Positions 27,545-37,364 are shown, counted from the stretch's first letter. The stretch is DNA of 64,000 nucleotides from Rickettsia typhi (GCA_945898725.1 CAMDIK010000004.1:1-64000), one strand, 5' to 3'. Numbers and translations: made by a program. Notes: a model not told the origin generated them from the letters alone.

Positions 27545-28156
27545 ATGCATATATTGACAATTTTTATATCATTATTTTTATTTGCAACCAATGCATTTGC
27601 GCATGAAATTGTTGCTGTTATAGGTGAAAAATATATTATAACTTCAGATGAGTTGGAGCAAGTTGCAAAATTTACAATTCTTCTGCAATCCCCTGAAAAC
27701 ATTAATAATAATGAGATTTTGCTTTATGCAAAAAGGCAAATTTTAAACGAACTTGTGGAGGGGAAAATAGTATTTACGCATGCAAAAGCAATCGGAATAG
27801 ATATTGAAAAAGTAAATATATCCAGCGAGCTTGAAATAATGGCAAAAAAACTACCAAAACACAGTGAATCTTTCGAAGATTTTTTGATGAAATATGGCAT
27901 TCGCGCGCAATATTGTAAAGATCACATTGCGGCGCAAATATTGGCGAATCACCTGGCTTTTGGCATGGCAAAAGACAAGATTGCATCTCAAGAATCAATT
28001 CTTGCAAAGCTTAAGTCGTTTAAGTATGAAGACACTCCGGAAAATCGCGCAAAAGTGGAAAATTATCTTATAAACCAAAACATTATGAAGGTAAAAAGTG
28101 ACATGATTTCACGTCTGCGAAAGCTATATTACGTTGAGGTTTTTTGGAATGGTTAG
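27545..28156 (+). CDS. SurA N-terminal-domain-like periplasmic chaperone
   Basis: Start taken at ATG 27545, which gives a clean signal peptide MHILTIFISLFLFATNAFA (203 aa); a TTG upstream only adds eight residues. The mature part begins E-I-V-A-V-I-G-E-K-Y-I-I-T-S-D-E-L-E, the typical opening of SurA/PpiD N-domains. A helical chaperone core follows (ILNELVEGKIV). There is no parvulin PPIase domain, so the protein is about half of normal SurA. A minimal outer-membrane-protein chaperone is the best guess. Confidence 0.72.
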   Translation: MHILTIFISLFLFATNAFAHEIVAVIGEKYIITSDELEQVAKFTILLQSPENINNNEILLYAKRQILNELVEGKIVFTHAKAIGIDIEKVNISSELEIMAKKLPKHSESFEDFLMKYGIRAQYCKDHIAAQILANHLAFGMAKDKIASQESILAKLKSFKYEDTPENRAKVENYLINQNIMKVKSDMISRLRKLYYVEVFWNG

Positions 28157-28184
28157 CACCTTGTGAAATTTTGAATAAATATAA

Positions 28185-28213
28185 TTGACTTTAATAAAAA
28201 TTGTTGGAATATA
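28185..28213 (+). promoter_or_regulatory. Possible ssb promoter
   Basis: TTGACT (28185-28190) and AATATA (28208-28213) are separated by 17 bp, 25 nt upstream of the ssb start. The -35 is one base from consensus but the -10 is weak, so this is a moderate candidate. Confidence 0.4.
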
Positions 28214-28237
28214 GAGTGAGTTTGTAGGGTTTTTATT

Positions 28238-28690
28238 ATGATAAATAAAGTTGTATTAATAGGTAACGTTGGGCAGGATCCGGATGTGCGCGTGATGCAA
28301 AATGGTTCAAAAGTTGCGAATTTCTCTCTGGCAACCTCTGAAAGTTGGAAGGATAGGAACGGTGAGAAAAAAGAGCAAACGGAGTGGCATAAAATTGTTG
28401 TCTACGGCGATAAATTGCCTGAAATTATTGAAAAATACGTAAAAAAAGGCACAAAATTATATATTGAAGGCAGTATTAGATCCAGAAAATATCAAGATAC
28501 AACCGGGCAAGATCGCACCGTATTTGAAATAATTATTCAGAACTTTAACGGAGCGGTGAAGATTTTAGATTCCAGGCAGGGCGCTGGGGAATATAGCAAT
28601 GACGGCGATGCCCCGGCTGCAATTTCCAAACCAAGAAATAATGACAGAATTGATACTTCAATTAACGTTGACGATGATATACCTTTTTAG
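28238..28690 (+). CDS. ssb: Single-stranded DNA-binding protein SSB
   Basis: Coats single-stranded DNA in replication and repair. The N-terminal OB fold (1-110) opens MINKVVLIGNVGQDP and contains W-H-K-I-V and Y-I-E-G-S. A short linker leads to the acidic partner-binding tail DDDIPF that ends the protein, as in canonical SSB. 150 aa. glyA follows after 9 bp. Confidence 0.97.
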   Translation: MINKVVLIGNVGQDPDVRVMQNGSKVANFSLATSESWKDRNGEKKEQTEWHKIVVYGDKLPEIIEKYVKKGTKLYIEGSIRSRKYQDTTGQDRTVFEIIIQNFNGAVKILDSRQGAGEYSNDGDAPAAISKPRNNDRIDTSINVDDDIPF

Positions 28691-28699
28691 TAATGTATT

Positions 28700-29974
28700 A
28701 TGGGTTTTTTCACATCTGCTTTGCAAGATGCCGATTCTGACGTGTTTTCTGCTATTGCATCTGAACTTTTGCGTCAAAAAAATTCTGTAGAGCTGATAGC
28801 ATCTGAAAACATAGTTTCAAAAGCGGTTTTAGAGGCTCAAGGATCTATCATGACCAATAAATATGCCGAGGGCTATGTGGGAAAAAGATATTACGGCGGG
28901 TGTGAATTTGTAGATTTAGCAGAGGAATTAGCAATTTCTAGGGCGAGGCAAATTTTCAATTGTGAATTTGTAAATGTGCAACCGCATTCTGGTGCAAATG
29001 CAAATCATGCAGTGTTTTTTGCGTTTTTAAAACCCGGCGATACCGTTCTGGGAATGAATATCGCTTGTGGTGGGCATCTAACTCACGGGGCACAAAAAAC
29101 CGAGTCCGGAACATGGTTTAACGCCATTACCTATAATGTAAATCGCGATACCGGGCTGATTGACTATAGCGAGGTTGAAAGCCTTGCAAAACTTCATAAG
29201 CCACGCTTGATTATTGCCGGCGCTTCGGCGTATTCACGCTATATTGACTGGGAAAAATTTCGTCACATTGCTGATTCTGTGGGGGCGATTTTGATGGCAG
29301 ATATTGCGCATTATGCTGGTCTTATCGCGGGGGGGCTTTACCCATCTCCGATTAACTTTGCCCATGTTGTAACGACTACAACCCATAAAACTTTACGTGG
29401 GCCGCGCGGTGGAATGATTCTTGCAAAAACTTTAGAGTACGAAAAACTGCTTAATTCCGCAGTATTTCCCGGAACGCAAGGAGGTCCTTTAATGCATGTT
29501 ATAGCTGCAAAAGCCGTTGCATTTGGGGAAGTTTTACAAGATAGTTTTAAAACCTATATTGGAAATGTTGTGGGAAATTCACGCAAATTTGCCGAAAAAA
29601 TGCAAAATCTTGGCTTTGGAATTGTAACCGGCGGAACCGATTCTCATCTGTTTTTGGTAGACTTAACTTCTTTTGGAATTGACGGAAAAACCGCTGAAAA
29701 AAGCCTTGACCTTGCTGGAATAACTTGCAATAAAAACATGATTCCGTTCGACATTCGCAGCCCTTTTGTAACTTCTGGTTTGCGCCTTGGAACGCCGGCT
29801 TGCACAACGCGCGGTTTTGCGGGCGAAGATTTTACGCAAGTGGCGGAAATGATTTACGAAATAGTATTGGAAATCCGCAGTAAATCCGGGGAAATTTTAA
29901 CGCCTGACAATCCAACAGTGATGCAGGTGGCAGGGAAAATACGCAATTTGTGCGAGAAATATCCTATATATTAA
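28700..29974 (+). CDS. glyA: Serine hydroxymethyltransferase GlyA
   Basis: A PLP enzyme that interconverts serine and glycine and supplies C1 units on tetrahydrofolate. The PLP lysine is K230 in TTTHKTLRGPRGG. Also visible are ASENIVSKAVLEAQGS, the SGANANHAVF loop, HLTHG and MADIAHYAGL. The 424 aa are standard. Its TAA stop overlaps the lptB ATG by one base (TAATG), implying translational coupling. Confidence 0.97.
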   Translation: MGFFTSALQDADSDVFSAIASELLRQKNSVELIASENIVSKAVLEAQGSIMTNKYAEGYVGKRYYGGCEFVDLAEELAISRARQIFNCEFVNVQPHSGANANHAVFFAFLKPGDTVLGMNIACGGHLTHGAQKTESGTWFNAITYNVNRDTGLIDYSEVESLAKLHKPRLIIAGASAYSRYIDWEKFRHIADSVGAILMADIAHYAGLIAGGLYPSPINFAHVVTTTTHKTLRGPRGGMILAKTLEYEKLLNSAVFPGTQGGPLMHVIAAKAVAFGEVLQDSFKTYIGNVVGNSRKFAEKMQNLGFGIVTGGTDSHLFLVDLTSFGIDGKTAEKSLDLAGITCNKNMIPFDIRSPFVTSGLRLGTPACTTRGFAGEDFTQVAEMIYEIVLEIRSKSGEILTPDNPTVMQVAGKIRNLCEKYPIY

Positions 29975-30690
29975 TGCTTGAAGTTCGCAATTTAACCAAA
30001 TCATACAACGGCAGGCGCGTGATACGTGATGTTAGTTTTTCTGTGAAAAAAGGGGAAATATTTGGCATTCTTGGACCAAACGGCGCAGGAAAAACCACCT
30101 CATTTTACATGATTTTTGGCATAGTTAAGCCGGACGGCGGGCAGGTTTTGCTAAATGGGCACGATATTACCAATTTGCCGATGTACCTTAGGGCGAAAAT
30201 TGGAATTGGCTATTTGCCGCAAGAGGCATCAATTTTTCAAGGACTTACAACCGAAGAAAATATTCTGGCTGTGCTGGAAAATTTTGTGAGTAATCAAAGC
30301 GAAAGAATGGCAAAACTAGACTCTCTTATTGCCGATTTTAACTTGGAACATATTCGCAAATCAAAGTCTGTGGCGCTTTCAGGCGGTGAGCGCAGAAGAC
30401 TGGAAATTGCAAGATTGCTTGCGTCTGACCCGAATTTTGTATTGCTGGACGAGCCTTTTGCCGGGGTGGATCCGGTTTCTGTTTACGATGTGATTGAAAT
30501 TATTCATTCGCTTGCGCGCCGGGGAATTGGCGTGATTATCACAGACCATAATGCGCGGGAAATTTTGAAATCTTCCGATAAAATATGCGTAATTTATGAG
30601 GGAAAAGTGCTTGTAAACGGCACAAAAGATGATGTTTTAAAGAATGAAACCGTGCAAAGGGTGTACCTAGGGGAAGATTTTTCCATTTAA
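29974..30690 (+). CDS. lptB: LPS export ABC ATPase LptB
   Basis: Start chosen at the ATG giving MLEVRNLTKSYNG, overlapping the glyA stop by one base. This cytoplasmic ATPase drives LptFGC extraction of LPS from the inner membrane. Walker A is GPNGAGKT (34-41), the Q-loop LPQEASIF, the signature LSGGERRRLEIARLL, Walker B VLLDEPFAGVDP and the switch ITDHN. These are diagnostic for LptB among ABC ATPases. lptA/lptC, common neighbours, are not present here. Confidence 0.95.
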   Translation: MLEVRNLTKSYNGRRVIRDVSFSVKKGEIFGILGPNGAGKTTSFYMIFGIVKPDGGQVLLNGHDITNLPMYLRAKIGIGYLPQEASIFQGLTTEENILAVLENFVSNQSERMAKLDSLIADFNLEHIRKSKSVALSGGERRRLEIARLLASDPNFVLLDEPFAGVDPVSVYDVIEIIHSLARRGIGVIITDHNAREILKSSDKICVIYEGKVLVNGTKDDVLKNETVQRVYLGEDFSI

Positions 30691-30767
30691 ATATATGCCT
30701 ATTTTTCGAAAATTAAGCTTGATTTTTGGAATTTTATGATGTAATACTGGGGAAGTTTTAATGCAAT

Positions 30768-32543
30768 ATGATGAATAGCAGTTTGCCAACTTGGAATTTA
30801 AATGATTTATACGCCGGTTCAAGTGATGAAAACATTGAAAATGACAGGGTTAAGCTTCGCGGAGTTGTGGAAGATTTTTCCAGTAAATACAGGGGTTTTG
30901 TGGGTAAAATGCACGCAGATGGGCTGCATGAAATGCTGGTGCAATATGAAGAAATTGAGAAATTGCTTGCAAAAATATATGTGTTTTCATACTTGAATTA
31001 CGTGACCGATATGTCACTTTCAAGTGCTAAAGTTTTACTACAAAGCGCAAGTGATATGGCTAGTGAAATTGCTGCAAAATTGACATTTTTATCTATTGAG
31101 ATTATCGGAATTTCTGATGAAAAATTTGCAAATATTGTTGCCTCTGATGGCAAAATAACAAAATATTTACCGTATTTACGGGACATTAGAAAGTTCAAAG
31201 CTCACATGCTTTCGGAAGAAATGGAAGGTTTTGTAGTGCAAAAAAATGCATCTGGAATCGGCGCGGTTGTGAGGTTATTTGATGAATTTGAGTCAAAATT
31301 ACGCTTTAATATTTCCGGAAAAAGCCACACTTTAACAGAAAGTTTGGACATGCTTTCGCGTGATGATCGCGAGGTTCGCAAGGAAGCTGCATTGGAAATT
31401 GCCCGTGTTTTCAAGGAAAATTCCTGGTTTTACTCAATTATACTCAATAGCGTGGCAAAAGATAAGAGCTTGATGGACAAATATCGCAATTATGCAGCAC
31501 CAATTTCCAGTAGAAATCTTGCAAATTTTATTGAAGACGACGTTGTGGAGTGCTTAATTAATTCGGTGCAAAATCGCTACAGCAGCATTTCACATAGATA
31601 TTATAAGATTAAAGCTTCGCTTTTGAACTTGCCAAGATTGGAATTTTACGACAGAAATGCGCCGCTTGCAATACCTGGTAGCGAGCGAATTTACACATTT
31701 GAGGAGGCAAAAGAGATCGTAATCAGCGCGTATAAGGCATTTTCCCCGGAGATTTCGCAGATTGTGCAGATGTTTTTTGATAATAATTGGATTGATGCGC
31801 GCCCGGGAGAGGCGAAAAATAGCGGTGCATTTTGCTGCCCTAGTACCTCTGATTTGCACCCCTATATCTTGATGAATTTTATGGGAAAAGCGCGGGATAT
31901 TGCAACCCTGGCGCATGAACTTGGGCATGGTGTGCACATGTATTTATCCCGTAAACAAGGGCAATTAATGCAAGATACCCCACTTACCCTTGCTGAAACT
32001 GCCTCTATTTTTGGCGAGCAATTAACATTTCGCGAAATGCTAAATCGCACTAATTCTAAAGAGGAAAAAATCAAACTTTTATGTGGGAAAATTGACGATA
32101 CAATCAATACCGTAATTCGCCAGATTGCCTTCTGTCAGTTTGAAATTGCCGTGCATAATAAGCGAAAAAACAGCGAGCTGACGCATGAGGAAATCTGCGA
32201 TATTTGGATGGAAATTCAAGGAAAATCCCTGGGGGAATATGTAAATTGCCCGGAAGAATACAGATATTTCTGGGTGTATGTTTCACATTTTATTCACAGC
32301 CCATTCTATGTTTATGCCTATGCATTCGGCGATTTGCTTGTAAATTCGCTATATCAAGCATACTCACAGGGCAGTGTAGAAAATTTCCAGGAAAAGTACA
32401 TTGAAATGCTTTCCGCCGGCGGAACTTTGCACCATACTGACCTGCTAAAGCCGTTTAATCTTTCTGCAAAAGACCAAAATTTCTGGAACATGGGGCTGGA
32501 TATTATAGAAAATATGATCAATGAACTGGAGGTGTTGATGTAA
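30768..32543 (+). CDS. pepF: Oligoendopeptidase F (M3 family)
   Basis: A 591-residue cytoplasmic zinc metallopeptidase of family M3B that trims oligopeptides. The zinc site is HELGH at residues 383-387, with the downstream Glu in ASIFGEQLTF. The N-terminal helical domain begins LPTWNLNDLY, a PepF hallmark. A purine-rich GGGGAAG tract lies upstream of the ATG. The gene would help an organism that recycles host peptides. Confidence 0.93.
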   Translation: MMNSSLPTWNLNDLYAGSSDENIENDRVKLRGVVEDFSSKYRGFVGKMHADGLHEMLVQYEEIEKLLAKIYVFSYLNYVTDMSLSSAKVLLQSASDMASEIAAKLTFLSIEIIGISDEKFANIVASDGKITKYLPYLRDIRKFKAHMLSEEMEGFVVQKNASGIGAVVRLFDEFESKLRFNISGKSHTLTESLDMLSRDDREVRKEAALEIARVFKENSWFYSIILNSVAKDKSLMDKYRNYAAPISSRNLANFIEDDVVECLINSVQNRYSSISHRYYKIKASLLNLPRLEFYDRNAPLAIPGSERIYTFEEAKEIVISAYKAFSPEISQIVQMFFDNNWIDARPGEAKNSGAFCCPSTSDLHPYILMNFMGKARDIATLAHELGHGVHMYLSRKQGQLMQDTPLTLAETASIFGEQLTFREMLNRTNSKEEKIKLLCGKIDDTINTVIRQIAFCQFEIAVHNKRKNSELTHEEICDIWMEIQGKSLGEYVNCPEEYRYFWVYVSHFIHSPFYVYAYAFGDLLVNSLYQAYSQGSVENFQEKYIEMLSAGGTLHHTDLLKPFNLSAKDQNFWNMGLDIIENMINELEVLM

Positions 32544-32546
32544 TTT

Positions 32547-33263
32547 TTACTTAATGCGCAGTTTGTTTTGCTCTTCCGCAGAAGTAACGTTATTTTGAAT
32601 ATATTCGTCCGATTCAGAAAGATTTGGAATGTGCAACTCCGCCTCGCATCTAACTTCAAAATTGAGCCCATCGTATAATATAATGCCTATTTCGAACCTT
32701 TTGCAATCATCTTCGATGCGTTTTAGCAAGTCTTCATCGCCATTGTGCTGGAACACCAAATACGCCTGATGCGCGAACGCCTTGTGCGCCAGGGCTTCGT
32801 AAATTCCAATGCTGGCATCGCTGGTGCTTTTTTTCAGTTCAAACGAGCAAATTTCCAATGTATCGCGGAAAAATCCGTAGCGCGAGACGTAAATATAGGC
32901 GAAATCCGGGTTTGACCAGGTGCCGGTATTCTTCCGCTTGCCATGGATTAAAGTTTTGTGCAGAATGTTATTTCCCAAGACCAAGGCGTAATTTTTTTCA
33001 ATCCACTCTTGGAAAATTGGGTATAATTCCTTCTCATTTTTCACTAAAATAGGATCTTTTTCCAAAGGAATGACTTTTTTAATTGAGCCACCGCGCCCGC
33101 CAGCGGTCAGGGCTTTTCCGTTTTGAATAAGTTCCAATTTCGCCTGAAAATAGGCGTCATATTCCATTTTAGTTCGTGCCATTAAAGACATATTTCCAAT
33201 ACCGGTGCCGTCTTGCGGCAAATTTTCCAATATTTTCTGTGCGTTTTCTGAAAGTGTAGACAT
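32547..33263 (-). CDS. PD-(D/E)XK nuclease-like protein
   Basis: Start taken at the ATG giving MSTLSENAQKILENLP (238 aa), 1 nt after the rnd stop; the longer frame reads back into rnd. An N-terminal helical region resembling a small winged helix (1-60) leads to a core where N-P-D (D120) and F-E-L-K-K (E142, K144) fit the PD-(D/E)XK catalytic pattern, followed by a helix with E156. A hydrophobic strand precedes the E-x-K as expected. No methyltransferase or specificity subunit is nearby, so a solitary restriction enzyme is unlikely. Role unknown; a structural match would settle it. Confidence 0.6.
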   Translation of the reverse strand: MSTLSENAQKILENLPQDGTGIGNMSLMARTKMEYDAYFQAKLELIQNGKALTAGGRGGSIKKVIPLEKDPILVKNEKELYPIFQEWIEKNYALVLGNNILHKTLIHGKRKNTGTWSNPDFAYIYVSRYGFFRDTLEICSFELKKSTSDASIGIYEALAHKAFAHQAYLVFQHNGDEDLLKRIEDDCKRFEIGIILYDGLNFEVRCEAELHIPNLSESDEYIQNNVTSAEEQNKLRIK

Positions 33264-33264
33264 A

Positions 33265-33897
33265 CTAATGTGTAAATAAATTATCGCCAATAAATCCCAG
33301 CAAATCTGCCCGACAAATGTTGTGCAAAAAGCTGAAATATTCGTTTGCCAGCTCCAGGCGGTTATTTGCATATAGCATTTCCACCAGCCTTTCGCGAAGT
33401 TTATGCAAATAAATCACGTCATTTGCGGCATATTTTTTCTGATCCGGCGAAAGTTCGTCCGCCCCCCAGTTGCTGGATTGCTGCTCTTTTTTTAGGTCAA
33501 TTCCTGCAATTTCCCCAACAATTGTGCGAAGTCCGTGGTGGTCTGTGTAGGTTCTTGCCATTTTTGAGGCAATTTTCGTGCAAAATACATTGGGAATTTT
33601 TTCAATTTTCAGATAATGCATCATGATTGCGATGTCAAATCTGCCATAGTGAAAGATTTTTTGCCTTTTCGCATCGGTTAGCAATTTTACCAAATTTGGC
33701 GCGCTATAATCCAGGCTTCCATCCGCCCCGCGCTTGAATTGCACAAGATGTACCTGCCCATTTTCATCGCAAATTTGCACCAAACACAGCCTATCCCGTG
33801 GAATATTTAAGCCCATTGCTTCTGTGTCAATTGCAATATCCCCCGCCAAAATTGTTCCATTTGGCAGGTCGTTATAGTGTAGGCTAATTTTGTTCAT
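33265..33897 (-). CDS. rnd: Ribonuclease D-like 3'-5' exonuclease
   Basis: A DEDDy-family exonuclease. Exo I is IAIDTEAMGL (D24, E26), Exo II HYGRFDIAIM (D88) and Exo III KYAANDVIYLH (Y156, D160). At 210 aa it contains only the nuclease domain and lacks the HRDC domains of E. coli RNase D, the usual short form in Rickettsiales and other alphaproteobacteria. Likely a tRNA or structured-RNA 3' trimmer. It lies 4 bp from argB and 1 bp from the nuclease-like gene. Confidence 0.92.
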   Translation of the reverse strand: MNKISLHYNDLPNGTILAGDIAIDTEAMGLNIPRDRLCLVQICDENGQVHLVQFKRGADGSLDYSAPNLVKLLTDAKRQKIFHYGRFDIAIMMHYLKIEKIPNVFCTKIASKMARTYTDHHGLRTIVGEIAGIDLKKEQQSSNWGADELSPDQKKYAANDVIYLHKLRERLVEMLYANNRLELANEYFSFLHNICRADLLGFIGDNLFTH

Positions 33898-33901
33898 TAT
33901 G

Positions 33902-34822
33902 CTAAATTACGTCATTGTAAATCATGGTTCCGGTTGTAACGCCGCACGTTAATTCTGCCATTAAAGTGTGCGAAACTGCGTCAATAATGTGCACATTTTC
34001 AACCCCATCTCGCATTGCGTCCACGCAAGATTTAATTCTCACAACCAATTCCGGGGGTATTATAGAATTATAAAGCACTTTTTCAAGTTCCGGAAGGGAT
34101 ATTGAACCTGAAAGCACTCCATTTTTTGTGTGAATATTGTTATTTTCTGAAATAATAATCACTTTTTGCGCCTTAATCGCCTTGCCAATTGCACAAGCTA
34201 AAACATCAGCATTTACGCTGTATGTATGGTAGTTTTTGTCAAATGCAACGGGTGATATGACCGGTACAATCATTGCATCTTCTATGATTTGCTCCAAGAA
34301 TTCACAGTTTACAGTTTCCGGCTCACCAACAAAACCAAGATCAATAATTCTTTCGATATTTGAACCTTCATCTCTACTGGTACGGCGAATTTTTTTAACC
34401 GTAACCAGGTTGCCATCTTTGCATGACAAGCCAATTGCATTAACCTTTTTTTGAATTAAATGCTTGACAAAATTTTGATTAATTTGCCCAGACATAACCA
34501 TTTCCACAACTTCCATAGTTTCGGCGTCGGTCACGCGGTATCCGTCAAAAAACTCATTTTTAAGTTTGAATTTCGCCAGCATTTTTTCAAGCTGTTTTCC
34601 GGCTCCATGTACTATAACTGTTGAAATTCCCAGGGAATTTAGTATTGCAATATCAGATGCAAAACTGGTGAGAAAATTTTCATCATCCATCATAGAACCC
34701 CCGCATTTAATTACAAAAGTTTCCCCGGCAAAAGGGTGTAATTGCATAATACATTCTTGCACTTCTGCAACTTTATCATGGAAAGACGAAAAGCCTTTTT
34801 TTGTTAAACCTGATGCTTTCAT
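33902..34822 (-). CDS. argB: Acetylglutamate kinase-like (ArgB)
   Basis: An amino-acid-kinase-fold protein of 306 aa. The Lys/Gly loop FVIKCGGSMMDD, VIVHGAGKQLEK, the FDGYRVTDAETM stretch and a C-terminal GVTTGTMI fit N-acetylglutamate kinase, the second step of arginine synthesis. No other arg gene is in the window. It could serve a partial pathway or another acyl-amino-acid substrate. It sits in a minus-strand run with pepA upstream and rnd downstream. Confidence 0.88.
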   Translation of the reverse strand: MKASGLTKKGFSSFHDKVAEVQECIMQLHPFAGETFVIKCGGSMMDDENFLTSFASDIAILNSLGISTVIVHGAGKQLEKMLAKFKLKNEFFDGYRVTDAETMEVVEMVMSGQINQNFVKHLIQKKVNAIGLSCKDGNLVTVKKIRRTSRDEGSNIERIIDLGFVGEPETVNCEFLEQIIEDAMIVPVISPVAFDKNYHTYSVNADVLACAIGKAIKAQKVIIISENNNIHTKNGVLSGSISLPELEKVLYNSIIPPELVVRIKSCVDAMRDGVENVHIIDAVSHTLMAELTCGVTTGTMIYNDVI

Positions 34823-34837
34823 GTTCGTATTAAATAA

Positions 34838-36466
34838 CTATTCTTGACAAGTAACCGAGCTATCTTTGCATTTATTGCTGCATTCTTCAAGGTTGTTGCG
34901 GATGTATCTATCTACTAATTTTATACCAAAACCTGATGCCCCGCCTTTGGAAAGTGGTTTTTCAGTCTTCACCAACCCCCCAACTCCTGCAATGTCGATG
35001 TGTGCCCATTTTTCATGACCATCGATAAATCTTTGTAAGAATTGCGCGGCGGTAATACTGCCTGCACCACTTCCCCTGCTGATATTTTTCATATCTGCAA
35101 TAGGAGAGTCAATCAATCTATCATATTCCTTACTCATTGGCAGTTTCCAGCACTTTTCTCCAGACTGAATACCTGCATTTTCAATAGATTTTGCAAAGCA
35201 ATCGTGATTGGAAAACAGCCCCGCATATTCATACCCCAAAGAAACCACAATCGCCCCTGTTAGCGTTGCGAAATCTATGATTCTTTCAGGGTTATATTTG
35301 GTTTTTATATAGTATAATACATCCGCCAAAATCAAGCGCCCTTCTGCATCTGTATTCAAAACTTCGATGGTCTGCCCAGACATTGATTTTACAATATCCC
35401 CAGGCTTTTGCGCCACTCCATTGATCATATTTTCAACAATTCCCAATGCGCACAGCACATTTACCTTGGCTTTGCGCTTTGCAAGAAGTCTTACAGAAGA
35501 AAAAACCGTAGCCGATCCAGCCATGTCGTCTTTCATATCTTCCATTGAATTTTCAGGTTTAATTGAAAGCCCGCCTGAATCAAAAGTTACCCCTTTTCCA
35601 ACCAAAGCCAGGTCAAATTCTACCTTATCTTTATTGCCTTTATAGGTCACAACCACCACTCTTGGCTCTTTGTCACTTCCAAGAGATACCCCAAGCAATG
35701 AACCCATGCCCAGTTTTTCTAAAGTTTTTAGGTCTAATATGTCGATTGATATATTTTCCATTCCCTCCATTTCTTCCTTGATGATATTTGCATATATTTC
35801 AGGGTAAATTATATTTGCAGGCTCATTGCACAAATCACGCGTGATATAAACTGATTCCAATAGCAAGTTTTGCTCTTTCACCTTGCAGGAAATGTCAGCA
35901 TCTGTAATTATAGCTATATTTTTAATACTTGGCAACTTTTCCAAGGTCTCTTTTTTTGTAATATGCTTTGAAAAATTGTAAGATCTTTGCACGATTCCCG
36001 ATGCAATGGCAAGGGAAATTTTGTCAATACAGCAGTTTGTTTGATTTGATATATTGCTTGCTAAAATGGCAACATCTTTAGCTTTTAGTGATAATAATTC
36101 AGCCCCTATTTTACCACCTTTTTCTTCAAATTTTGCAAATTTTGTGCAAACCCCGGCGCTTTCACCAAGCTTGCATTCCTTCATTTCCCCTAGCCCGTAT
36201 AGCAAAATTGTTGGAATTTTGCATTTTGGCAAGCCTGAAATTACCAATGAACTGCCGCATTTTGCTTCAAAATTGTTAATTTTTGCAACCTTTGCGATAA
36301 ACTGACAATCTTCACTTGATAAAATTTCACCTGAATTAAGTGTATTTTTCTCTAACAACTGTGTAAAATTTGCAATATCTAATGGTAAAACAAGACAATC
36401 TCCCGCTACATTTTGAGCAGTTTTCGCCGTGATTTCAACAGGTTTTGTAAAATTATATAATGCCAT
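34838..36466 (-). CDS. pepA: Leucyl aminopeptidase PepA
   Basis: An M17 family two-zinc aminopeptidase (542 aa). The signature NTDAEGRLILADVLYY is intact, and metal ligands are visible in LVGKGVTFDSGG and DMKDDMAGSA. The C-terminus carries a short Cys-containing extension (ECSNKCKD), somewhat beyond the usual end of the family. Roles are peptide turnover and, in some bacteria, DNA-binding in site-specific recombination. Confidence 0.95.
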   Translation of the reverse strand: MALYNFTKPVEITAKTAQNVAGDCLVLPLDIANFTQLLEKNTLNSGEILSSEDCQFIAKVAKINNFEAKCGSSLVISGLPKCKIPTILLYGLGEMKECKLGESAGVCTKFAKFEEKGGKIGAELLSLKAKDVAILASNISNQTNCCIDKISLAIASGIVQRSYNFSKHITKKETLEKLPSIKNIAIITDADISCKVKEQNLLLESVYITRDLCNEPANIIYPEIYANIIKEEMEGMENISIDILDLKTLEKLGMGSLLGVSLGSDKEPRVVVVTYKGNKDKVEFDLALVGKGVTFDSGGLSIKPENSMEDMKDDMAGSATVFSSVRLLAKRKAKVNVLCALGIVENMINGVAQKPGDIVKSMSGQTIEVLNTDAEGRLILADVLYYIKTKYNPERIIDFATLTGAIVVSLGYEYAGLFSNHDCFAKSIENAGIQSGEKCWKLPMSKEYDRLIDSPIADMKNISRGSGAGSITAAQFLQRFIDGHEKWAHIDIAGVGGLVKTEKPLSKGGASGFGIKLVDRYIRNNLEECSNKCKDSSVTCQE

Positions 36467-36542
36467 ATGCGTATAAAATAACTAATATTTCACATAATTG
36501 TTACAGCAATACTTTTTACTTGCAAGAATTTTATTTTTTCTT

Positions 36543-37364
36543 TTAATTCTCCCTTAATAATTCATTTATTGATGTCTTGCTTCGGGTCTTGCTGTCTACC
36601 TGTTTTACTATAATTGCTGCATATAAATTTACCCCGCCGCTGCTGGGAATAGACCCCGGAACCACAACCGAACCGCTTGGCACTTTTCCATATAAAATTT
36701 CACCTGTTGCACGGTTGATAATTTTTGTTGACGCACCAAGAAAAACCCCCATACTTATTACACAATCGTCTTCTACGATAACCCCTTCCGCAACTTCACT
36801 TCTTGCGCCAATAAAGCAATTATCTCCAATGATTACGGGGCTTGCTTGCAATGGTTCCAGAACTCCGCCAATGCCAACTCCGCCGGAAATATGGCAATTT
36901 TTGCCGATTTGCGCGCAAGATCCAACCGTTGCCCAGGTGTCAATCATGGTATTACTTCCAATATATGCGCCGATATTCACAAAACACGGCATTAATACGC
37001 AATTTTCGCCTATAAATGCGCCACTTCTAACCCAGCTTCCCGGAACTGCGCGAATTTTTCTTTCGGCAAAAGCTGCATTGTCCCAATTCTCAAATTGCAA
37101 ATTTACCTTATCGTACCAATTATATTTATCATTTTGCCCAAAATTTATTATAGAATTTTCAGACAATCTAAAGTTTAAAAGTATCGCTTTTTTCACCCAT
37201 TCATTGACAATATATTCTCCGTTTTGCTGCTTTTCACTTACACGAATTTGCCCTGTTTCCAGCATATTTATTGCATTTTTAACTATATTTTTGACCGCAT
37301 TTTTATCGCATTCCGCGAAGTGTGCAAAGGCACTTTCAATTAATAATATTTCATTTTTTGTCAT
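36543..37364 (-). CDS. dapD: Tetrahydrodipicolinate N-succinyltransferase DapD
   Basis: The succinylase route to meso-diaminopimelate, needed for peptidoglycan cross-links and lysine. A left-handed beta-helix built from hexapeptide repeats is evident from about residue 110 ([19 protein letters not shown]) to 230. The conserved [11 protein letters not shown] and [10 protein letters not shown] segments are clear. 273 aa is normal. Supports a DAP-type cell wall. Confidence 0.96.
   Translation of the reverse strand: MTKNEILLIESAFAHFAECDKNAVKNIVKNAINMLETGQIRVSEKQQNGEYIVNEWVKKAILLNFRLSENSIINFGQNDKYNWYDKVNLQFENWDNAAFAERKIRAVPGSWVRSGAFIGENCVLMPCFVNIGAYIGSNTMIDTWATVGSCAQIGKNCHISGGVGIGGVLEPLQASPVIIGDNCFIGARSEVAEGVIVEDDCVISMGVFLGASTKIINRATGEILYGKVPSGSVVVPGSIPSSGGVNLYAAIIVKQVDSKTRSKTSINELLREN

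Noticed and set aside
32547..33371. Longer frame for the nuclease-like protein overlapping rnd
   Set aside because: The extra 36 residues are an out-of-frame reading of rnd, and an ATG lies 1 nt after the rnd stop.
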